Positions 31,710 through 37,771 of a stretch of DNA of 42,388 nt are shown here, one piece after another. The first letter of the stretch is position 1. The number at the start of each line of letters is the position of its first letter. The stretch is from assembly GCA_902793325.1 (NCBI GenBank), contig CADBCY010000024.1, positions 1 to 42,388 on the forward strand, read 5' to 3'. The translations under genes and the position numbers were made by a program. Source of the DNA: an uncultured Eubacteriales bacterium. Lineage in GTDB: Bacteria; Bacillota; Clostridia; Christensenellales; Aristaeellaceae. The notes below the pieces were generated by a model, which saw only the letters and a list, made by a program, of their open reading frames with translations, did no database searches and was not told where the DNA came from.

Positions 31710-33608
31710 TCAGGGCTTGTACACCACGACCAGCACGCTGGCCTTCTTCTTGTTGGCGCTCTTCACGGTGATGCGGGCCGTACCCTCGCCCACGGGGGTC
31801 ACCAGGCCGGTGGACGACACGGTGGCCACGGCTTTGTTGGAGGAGGACCACTTCAGCTTGGAGCGGCCGTTCCACGGGGTGTAGCCCGGGATGAGCTGCA
31901 GCGTCCTGGACGAGGCCAGGTACACCGTGTCGCTGTAGTTCAGAGAGAGGCCCTTCAGCTCGGCCTTCCCGGCCACGTTGACGGTGATGCTGGCGGTCTT
32001 TTCGTTCTTGGTGCGCACGGTGAGCGTGGCGGTGCCCTTCTTCTTCGCGGTGACCACGCAACTGCCGTCGGACTGGACGGATATGGACACCACCTTGCGG
32101 TTGGAGTTGAGCCAGGTCACCTTCTGCGCCTTGGCGTCCGAGGGGTTGAAGGCCAGCGTCAGCGTGCGCTTGTCGCCCTTCACCATCTGCACGGCGCCGC
32201 CGGGCACGATGGACACCGACTTCACCGCCCGGTTGCCGCTGTAGGTCGCGTCGCTGAAGGCGCTGGTGGCGAGCGTCAACTGGCTGACGCTGTACAGGCT
32301 GCGCATCAGCGCATAGTAGGTATAGGTCTCCTGCCGTCCGTTGGCGCAGCGGACCGTGTACTTGTACCCGGCGCTCTGGGACGTGGCCGGCAGCAGCACG
32401 AACCAGCTCTTGCCGTTGCTGCTGTCCGTCCAGGTGACGTCCACGTGGTAGGTGCGGTTGTCCGGCATGGTGACGAGGTTCCACATGTGCCCCATGCCCG
32501 TGACCGCGTAGCAGTACACGTTGCCGCTCCAGTTCGTGTTGTCGCACAGGTACTTAAACGCCCGCGCGTAGCCCTCGCACACCACCTTGGTGGCGGAATT
32601 GCCGTCGAACACGTACACCAGCGCCCAGGGGTCCGAGCCGAAGGCGCGGATGTCGCTCTTGAGCGCGGCGTCGTTGTAGTCCGTCAGCGCGCAGATCTCC
32701 CGCACGTAGCCGTCGATCTTGCCCTTGTCGCTGTAGGCGGCGTATTTGGAAACGATGGACCGGGCGTTCTGCAGCGCCTTCTTCACCGCGGAGACCTTCG
32801 CGGTATTCAGCTTGAACGTGCCGCTTCGGTAGCTCTTGTTGACGTACAGCCGCAGGCAGATCTTGGTGACCTTCCTGGTCTGGGACGTGCTGCGCGCCCA
32901 GTAGACGCTCTCCCACTTGCGGTCGTACCAGTAGAGCTCATAGGGGCAGTCGTGGATCAGCGCCTCCGTGACCTTGGAGAAGTCCACCCCCATGGCCTTC
33001 ATGACCTGGTTGAAGCTGGCGCTGCGGGCGTCCGAAACCCCCAGCTTGGCGCAGCTCAGCGAGGACGGCGCGCCGATCTCGCCGGGCGTGAAGGTGATCT
33101 CGGTGCTGGTGCGCTCGCCGTTGGCGATCTTGGTGACCGCGCTGAGCAGCTTGCAGTAGAGGTAGTAGTCCACGCCCTTCAGGTCGTAGCCGATGTGGCG
33201 GTTGACCTCCGCCTCGCCGATGCCCAGCAGCCCGGCCGCGTAGGCGTCGAACAGCGCGTCGTTGTCGGCGCCGCCGTCGTTCGTGCCGCTGCCCCCGTCG
33301 ACGATCTCCTCGGCGCTGGCCTCGAATTCGGCGTCGTCCTCCGCCGCGTCGTCCTCCGCCGCTTCCAGACCGGGGAGCAGCGCGTTGGCCTCGGGGATCT
33401 CCGCCGCCTCGGGGTCGGGCTCGACCCAGGCGTCGACCGCGTCGCTCTCCACCGACAGCGCCTCGCCGTCGGCATCCGCCCGGGCCTCCTCCTCCGCGAA
33501 GGCAGCGTCCGCCTCGATCTCGACGGCCGGGGCCTCCGCCAGCGCCGGCACGGACGCCGTCAGCGCCAGCGCCAGCAGGAGCGCGAGCAGTTTCTTCAGG
33601 TTCGTCAT
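31710..33608 (-). CDS. Secreted transglutaminase-like/Big2 protein, shorter paralogue
   Basis: This 632-residue protein is a paralogue of its downstream neighbour. It has a signal peptide (1-25, SVPALAEA), an acidic stretch (about 28-115), the shared N-terminal domain (120-300; DNDALFDAYAAG, NRHIGYDLKG), a transglutaminase-like domain with C344 (VVCEGYARA), H374 (GHMWNL), D390 (YHVDVTW) and two Big2 domains (about 455-632) ending VKSANKKKASVLVVVYKP. It lacks the third Big2 domain and C-terminal domain of the longer copy. GGGAGG precedes the ATG at 33608. Both copies keep the triad, so neither looks decayed. The target is unknown. Confidence 0.85.
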   Translation of the reverse strand: MTNLKKLLALLLALALTASVPALAEAPAVEIEADAAFAEEEARADADGEALSVESDAVDAWVEPDPEAAEIPEANALLPGLEAAEDDAAEDDAEFEASAEEIVDGGSGTNDGGADNDALFDAYAAGLLGIGEAEVNRHIGYDLKGVDYYLYCKLLSAVTKIANGERTSTEITFTPGEIGAPSSLSCAKLGVSDARSASFNQVMKAMGVDFSKVTEALIHDCPYELYWYDRKWESVYWARSTSQTRKVTKICLRLYVNKSYRSGTFKLNTAKVSAVKKALQNARSIVSKYAAYSDKGKIDGYVREICALTDYNDAALKSDIRAFGSDPWALVYVFDGNSATKVVCEGYARAFKYLCDNTNWSGNVYCYAVTGMGHMWNLVTMPDNRTYHVDVTWTDSSNGKSWFVLLPATSQSAGYKYTVRCANGRQETYTYYALMRSLYSVSQLTLATSAFSDATYSGNRAVKSVSIVPGGAVQMVKGDKRTLTLAFNPSDAKAQKVTWLNSNRKVVSISVQSDGSCVVTAKKKGTATLTVRTKNEKTASITVNVAGKAELKGLSLNYSDTVYLASSRTLQLIPGYTPWNGRSKLKWSSSNKAVATVSSTGLVTPVGEGTARITVKSANKKKASVLVVVYKP

Positions 33609-33848
33609 GGTTCCGTCCTCCCTCTGTCGGCGGGAATGCCATAGATTTCCGGTATGATAACAGTATAGCGGAAAACGCCGGTCCAAACCACGTGCGCGGG
33701 ATTAAGATTTCCTACGCAATTGTGACATCTCGCGGCGCGTCCGCGCGCTTCCTTATTTTGGACGAAGCCGGTGCGGATTTTGTTGCATCCGGCCTCGACG
33801 GACGCCGCGACTCGCCCCGCCACAACGTAAATTTTCCGCAGGCCGCTA
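33609..33848. other. Intergenic region between transglutaminase-like gene and tRNA cluster
   Basis: No gene seen. A minus-strand TATACT at 33662-33667 could be the -10 of the paralogue gene, but no good -35 is found at 16-18 bases. The rest has no clear structure. Confidence 0.5.
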
Positions 33849-33877
33849 TTGACACCCGTGGGAAAGCATGCTATAAT
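33849..33877 (+). promoter_or_regulatory. Consensus promoter of the tRNA operon
   Basis: TTGACA (33849-33854), exactly 17 bases, then TATAAT (33872-33877): a full consensus match, as expected for stable RNA genes. Confidence 0.9.
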
Positions 33878-33911
33878 CACTCTGTTCCTTGTGAGGCACA
33901 GCCTCCATGAT

Positions 33912-33985
33912 CGGGGTGTGGCGCAGTTTGGTAGCGCACGTGCTTTGGGAGCATGGGGCCGCAGGTTCGAATCCTGTCACCCCGA
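33912..33985 (+). tRNA. tRNA-Pro (UGG)
   Basis: Acceptor CGGGGTG pairs with CACCCCG. The anticodon loop UUUGGGA gives UGG (Pro). T-loop UUCGAAU and discriminator A are seen. The CCA end is not encoded. Confidence 0.95.
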
Positions 33986-33993
33986 CGTTTCGC

Positions 33994-34068
33994 GACCTCT
34001 TGGTCAAGCGGTTAAGACACCGCCCTTTCACGGCGGTAACACGGGTTCGAGTCCCGTAGAGGTCGCCA
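33994..34068 (+). tRNA. tRNA-Glu (UUC)
   Basis: Acceptor GACCTCT pairs with AGAGGTC. Anticodon loop CUUUCAC gives UUC (Glu). Discriminator is G and CCA is encoded. Confidence 0.95.
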
Positions 34069-34088
34069 TTTTTCTTCCACAGAGGTAT

Positions 34089-34161
34089 GGGCCTTTAGCT
34101 CAGTGGTTAGAGCAGTCGGCTCATAACCGATCGGTCCGGGGTTCAAGTCCCTGAAGGCCCA
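34089..34161 (+). tRNA. tRNA with CAU anticodon (elongator Met or Ile2)
   Basis: Acceptor GGGCCTT pairs with AAGGCCC; loop CUCAUAA gives CAU. The paired G1-C72 end rules out initiator tRNA. C4-G69 and C5-G68 fit the TilS determinants known for E. coli tRNA-Ile2, so an Ile2 identity is plausible, but Met cannot be excluded. CCA is not encoded. Confidence 0.9.
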
Positions 34162-34165
34162 CTGT

Positions 34166-34242
34166 GGCGCGGTAGTTCAGTTGGTTAGAATGCCAGCCTG
34201 TCACGCTGGAGGTCGAGGGTTCGAGCCCCTTCCGCGTCGCCA
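34166..34242 (+). tRNA. tRNA-Asp (GUC)
   Basis: Acceptor GGCGCGG pairs with CCGCGTC (one G-U). Anticodon loop CUGUCAC gives GUC (Asp). Discriminator G, then encoded CCA. Confidence 0.95.
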
Positions 34243-34246
34243 AAAG

Positions 34247-34276
34247 GTCGTCCTACGTTGTGGGGCGGCTTTTTTT
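34247..34276 (+). terminator. Terminator of the tRNA operon
   Basis: GTCGTCC (34247-34253) pairs with GGGCGGC (34263-34269), using G-U pairs, and is followed by seven Ts. Confidence 0.8.
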
Positions 34277-34383
34277 GCGGGCGAATTGGGCATCGGGGCC
34301 GTGACAGCGCCCCCGCGGGAACGGCGACAAACCGGGGGCGGCCATGTCGGCCGCCCCTGGTTCGGTTTGATTACTATAGAGGA

Positions 34384-35763
34384 TTACAGGTCGATCTTCG
34401 GGATGCCGTCGAAGCCCCTCTGCAGGTCCTCGTCGGTGGGGATGTAGTCGGTCATCTTGCCGTCGTGGAACTTCTCGTAGGCCACCATGTCGAAGTAGCC
34501 GGTGCCGGTCAGGCCGAAGAGTATGGTCTTTTCCTCGCCGGTCTCCTTGCACTTCATGGCCTCGTCGATGGCCACGCGGATGGCGTGGCTGCTCTCCGGC
34601 GCGGGCAGTATGCCCTCCACGCGGGCGAACTGCTCCGCCGCCTCGAACACCTTCGTCTGCTCCACGGCGCGGGCCTCCATGTAGCCGTCGTGGTAGAGCT
34701 GGGAGAGGATCGAGCTCATGCCGTGGTAGCGCAGGCCGCCGGCGTGGTTCGGCGCGGGGATGAAGCCGCTGCCCAGCGTGTACATCTTCGCCATGGGGCA
34801 CACCATGCCGGTGTCGCAGAAGTCGTAGGCGAACCTGCCGCGGGTCAGGGACGGGCAGGACGCGGGTTCCACGGCGATGATCTGATAGTCGGCCTCGCCG
34901 CGCAGCTTCTGGCCCATGAAGGGGCTGATCAGGCCGCCCAGGTTGCTGCCGCCGCCGGCGCAGCCGATAATGATGTCCGGCACGATGCCGTACTTGTCCA
35001 TGGCGATCTTGGTCTCCACGCCGATGACGGACTGGTGCAGCAGCACCTGGTTCAGCACGCTGCCCAGCACGTAGCGGTAGCCGGGGGTGCCGACGGCGAC
35101 CTCCACGGCCTCGGAGATGGCGCAGCCGAGGCTGCCGGTGGTGCCGGGGAAGCGCTCCAGCATGCTGCGGCCGACGTTGGTGGTGTTCGAGGGCGAGGGC
35201 ACCACGGACGCGCCGTAGGTGCGCATGACCTCGCGCCGGAAGGGCTTCTGCTCGTAGGACACCTTCACCATGAACACCTTGCAGTCCAGCCCGAAATAGG
35301 AGCAGGCCATCGACAGCGCCGTGCCCCACTGGCCCGCGCCGGTCTCGGTGGTCACGCCCTTGAGGCCCTGCTGCTTGGCGTAGTAGGCCTGGGCGATGGC
35401 GGAGTTCAGCTTGTGGCTGCCGGAGGTGTTGTTGCCCTCGAACTTATAGTAGATCTTCGCCGGGGTGTCCAGCAGCTTCTCCAGGCAGTAGGCGCGCACC
35501 AGCGGGGAGGGGCGGTACATCTTGTAGAAGTCCTGGATCTCCTGGGGGATGGGGTAGTCGCGGGTATCGTCGTCCAGCTCCTGCTTGATCAGCTCCTCGC
35601 AGAACACCGGGGCGAGGTCCTCGGCGGTCATGGGCTTCAGCGTGCCGGGGTTCAGCAGCGGCGCGGGCTTGTTCTTCATGTCCGCGCGGACGTTGTACCA
35701 ATACTTGGGCATCTCGTGCTCTTCGAGGTAGATCTTGTAGGGAATCGTCTTGGCATTGCTCAT
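34384..35763 (-). CDS. trpB: Tryptophan synthase beta-like protein, TrpB2 type
   Basis: This 459-residue PLP enzyme belongs to the longer TrpB2 branch of tryptophan synthase beta chains. The N-terminus (IPYKIYLEEHEMPKYWYNV) and the insertions are TrpB2-like. The PLP Lys is K118 in NNTSGSHKLN, ETGAGQWGTAL follows, and the phosphate loop is GCAGGGSNLGG. It should make tryptophan from indole and serine. No trpA or other trp genes are in the window, so it may act as an indole salvage enzyme, as proposed for stand-alone TrpB2. AAAGGAG precedes the ATG. It is controlled by an upstream Trp T-box. Confidence 0.93.
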   Translation of the reverse strand: MSNAKTIPYKIYLEEHEMPKYWYNVRADMKNKPAPLLNPGTLKPMTAEDLAPVFCEELIKQELDDDTRDYPIPQEIQDFYKMYRPSPLVRAYCLEKLLDTPAKIYYKFEGNNTSGSHKLNSAIAQAYYAKQQGLKGVTTETGAGQWGTALSMACSYFGLDCKVFMVKVSYEQKPFRREVMRTYGASVVPSPSNTTNVGRSMLERFPGTTGSLGCAISEAVEVAVGTPGYRYVLGSVLNQVLLHQSVIGVETKIAMDKYGIVPDIIIGCAGGGSNLGGLISPFMGQKLRGEADYQIIAVEPASCPSLTRGRFAYDFCDTGMVCPMAKMYTLGSGFIPAPNHAGGLRYHGMSSILSQLYHDGYMEARAVEQTKVFEAAEQFARVEGILPAPESSHAIRVAIDEAMKCKETGEEKTILFGLTGTGYFDMVAYEKFHDGKMTDYIPTDEDLQRGFDGIPKIDL

Positions 35764-35816
35764 GGGGATGCTCCTTTCCTGTCTTGTCGGTTGGTGCGGG
35801 ACAGGCGATGGCATGC

Positions 35817-35854
35817 AAAAAGCCCTGTCCCAGTATTTTCGCTGGGACAGGGCT
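35817..35854 (-). terminator. T-box transcription terminator
   Basis: On the minus strand AGCCCTGTCCCAG and CTGGGACAGGGCT form a perfect 13-bp stem (arms 35842-35854 and 35821-35833) followed by TTTTTGC. It is the attenuator of the T-box leader. Confidence 0.9.
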
Positions 35855-36091
35855 GAATTTCCGTTCACCCTGCGGTGCCACCCGGCTTGACGCTCATGCG
35901 CCCGCTCAGTACCGTACCATCATACGGCGCCCTTTGATCACGGAGGGGAACTCCGTCGCCCCTACTGAGCGCGCAGCGCCGTTCGGTTTGCCCTCGGAAG
36001 CCCATTCCTGCCCGCCGTCCGCATCGCGATCCCACCACCCGCGACTCTCTTTGGCGCACGCTTCGGGAAGTACTTCTCTTCCTCAACGGTT
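35817..36091 (-). ncRNA. T-box leader, tryptophan specifier (UGG)
   Basis: The minus-strand leader contains the conserved T-box sequence GGGUGGCACCGC (35872-35883). This pairs with uncharged tRNA ends to form the antiterminator, ahead of the terminator. Upstream, stem I shows the loop-E pair AGUA on the 5' side and GAA on the 3' side, next to UGG (36002-36004), read as the Trp specifier codon. A long GCGCUCAGUA/UACUGAGCG stem with inner hairpins fits stems II-III. Low charged tRNA-Trp should allow trpB transcription. Confidence 0.9.
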
Positions 36092-36097
36092 GACGGA

Positions 36098-36126
36098 ATT
36101 ATAGCATGGTAAAGCGATGCTGTCAA
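36098..36126 (-). promoter_or_regulatory. Promoter of the T-box/trpB transcript
   Basis: Minus-strand TTGACA (36121-36126), 17 bases, TATAAT (36098-36103): a full consensus promoter, so control rests on the T-box. Confidence 0.9.
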
Positions 36127-36188
36127 GGGTTTGGTCGTGTGAAGAATTTGTGAAATGTGAATGATCTATAAACATTCCCGCCCCGGCG

Positions 36189-36217
36189 TTGAGAATTCCG
36201 GCGGGCTGTGCTATAAT
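36189..36217 (+). promoter_or_regulatory. Promoter of the parvulin-like gene
   Basis: TTGAGA (36189-36194) and TATAAT (36212-36217), 17-base spacer, about 45 bases before the start. Confidence 0.8.
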
Positions 36218-36267
36218 GCTGCTTGAAATTCCGCACCGCGGAAAACAAGCAATGGAGGCATGTCATC

Positions 36268-37701
36268 ATGAACGCAAGAAAGCTTTTGTGCCTGGTCCTG
36301 GCGCTGCTGCTGGCGGTGAGCGCCGTCGCGCTGGCGGAGACCGACGCCGCCAACCTGCAGGCTCAGCTGGACGCCGCAAACGCCCGCATCGCCGAGCTGG
36401 AGGCACAGGTGGAAAAGTACCGTCCCGTATATGAAGCCCAGGTGGTCGCCACCTTCGGCGACGAAGGCGTGATCTGGAAGGACGACGCCGCGCAGCAGTA
36501 CAGCTCAGTGGCCGGCATGTACCAGCAGTACGGCATCTCCGTGGATACCTTCGCAGACGAAATTAAGCAGAGCGTGCTGGAGAGCATGGTGCAGGACGCC
36601 GTGCTGGACGCCAAGGCCGCGGAGCTCGGGCTCTCCGACCTGAGCGAGGAGACCGTGGAGGAGCTGACGACCCAGGCCCAGGCCAGCTTTGACAACTACG
36701 TGCAGCAGTACAAGAGCTACTTCGCCTCCGATTCCGCCGGCCAGGCGCTCTCCGACGAGGACGCCATCGCCCAGACGAAGGCCTACCTGGAGCAGAACGG
36801 CCTGACCGTGGACGCCCTGGTGGAGAGCCTGACCAAGAACTATATCAGCGAGCAGCTGCACGCCGCCGTGACCGCCGACGTGGCCGTGACCGACGAGGAC
36901 GTGCAGGCCGAGTACGACAAGATGGTCGCCAACGACGAGCAGAGCTACGCCGACAACGACTACAGCTACAACAGCGCCCGCGGCCAGGGCACGACCATCA
37001 CCTGGAACCCCGAGGGCTATCGCGTGGTGAAGCACGTGCTCATCAAGTTCAACGAGGAGCAGGCCAGCCAGTACAACGCCCTCAAGAACGCCATCAACGA
37101 CCTGAACGACGAGCTGGAGGCGCTGGAGAACCCCTCCGAGGCGGTCGAGGAAGAGCCCGCCGAGGCGGTCGAGGAAGAGCCCGCCGAGGCGGCCGAGGAG
37201 TCCGACGCGGAGGAGACGCCCGTCGAGCCCCGCACCGAGGAGCAGATCAAGGCGGACCTGGGTTCCGCCGGCCAGGAGATGGAGGCGCTGTACAGCGCGC
37301 TGCTGCCCAAGGCCCAGGAGGTCGTGGACGCCTTCAACGGCGGCGCCGACTTTGATGCCCTGATCGAGCAGTACGGCGAGGATCCCGGCATGCAGCGCGA
37401 GCCCAACAAGACCCAGGGCTACGCCGTGAAGGAGGGCTCCACCTTCTGGGAGAGCGCCTTCACCGAGGGCGCCATGTCCATCGCCGAGGCCGGGCAGATC
37501 AGCGAGCCGGTGTACGGCACCAACGGCGTCCACATCATCTACTATGTGGGCGACATCACCCCCGGCGCCGTGCCCTTCGAGGACGTGGCCGAGGCGGTGC
37601 GCAAGCAGGCGCTGGCGGACAAGGTGTCCGAGACCTACGACGCGCAGGTCGCCGCCTGGATGGAGGAAGCCGCGCCCACCTATTACGTGGACCGCTTCTG
37701 A
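36268..37701 (+). CDS. Secreted SurA/PrsA-like peptidylprolyl isomerase
   Basis: This 477-residue exported foldase has a signal peptide (1-24, AVALAET) without a lipobox. A short coiled coil follows (about 28-50; LQAQLDAANARIAELEAQV), then a SurA_N-like helical chaperone region (about 70-240), then a parvulin domain starting YRVVKHVLIKF (H256) and ending NGVHIIYYVGDITPG. The parvulin domain is split by an acidic insert with an exact repeat (about 285-335). GGAGG precedes the ATG at 36268. It should help fold exported proteins outside the membrane. Confidence 0.87.
   Translation: MNARKLLCLVLALLLAVSAVALAETDAANLQAQLDAANARIAELEAQVEKYRPVYEAQVVATFGDEGVIWKDDAAQQYSSVAGMYQQYGISVDTFADEIKQSVLESMVQDAVLDAKAAELGLSDLSEETVEELTTQAQASFDNYVQQYKSYFASDSAGQALSDEDAIAQTKAYLEQNGLTVDALVESLTKNYISEQLHAAVTADVAVTDEDVQAEYDKMVANDEQSYADNDYSYNSARGQGTTITWNPEGYRVVKHVLIKFNEEQASQYNALKNAINDLNDELEALENPSEAVEEEPAEAVEEEPAEAAEESDAEETPVEPRTEEQIKADLGSAGQEMEALYSALLPKAQEVVDAFNGGADFDALIEQYGEDPGMQREPNKTQGYAVKEGSTFWESAFTEGAMSIAEAGQISEPVYGTNGVHIIYYVGDITPGAVPFEDVAEAVRKQALADKVSETYDAQVAAWMEEAAPTYYVDRF
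37138..37185 (+). repeat. Exact 24-bp tandem repeat, two copies
   Basis: Two identical 24-base units (37138-37161 and 37162-37185) and a partial, diverged third encode EAVEEEPA twice, within the acidic insert of the parvulin domain. Identity at DNA level suggests recent slippage. Confidence 0.9.
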
Positions 37702-37716
37702 GTACAAACAAACACG

Positions 37717-37748
37717 CCGGGCCGAAGCAACGCTTCGGCCCGGTTTTT
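37717..37748 (+). terminator. Terminator of the parvulin-like gene
   Basis: CCGGGCCGAAG pairs with CTTCGGCCCGG around CAACG and is followed by TTTTT. The opposite strand also has a T-rich tail (GTGTTTGTTT), so it may serve the GH3 gene too. Confidence 0.9.
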
Positions 37749-37771
37749 CGTTGCAGGATGGGGCGCGGACA

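Noticed and set aside
33609-33848. Integration site next to the tRNA cluster
   Set aside because: No integrase, no tRNA 3'-end direct repeat and no foreign gene block flank the tRNAs in this window.
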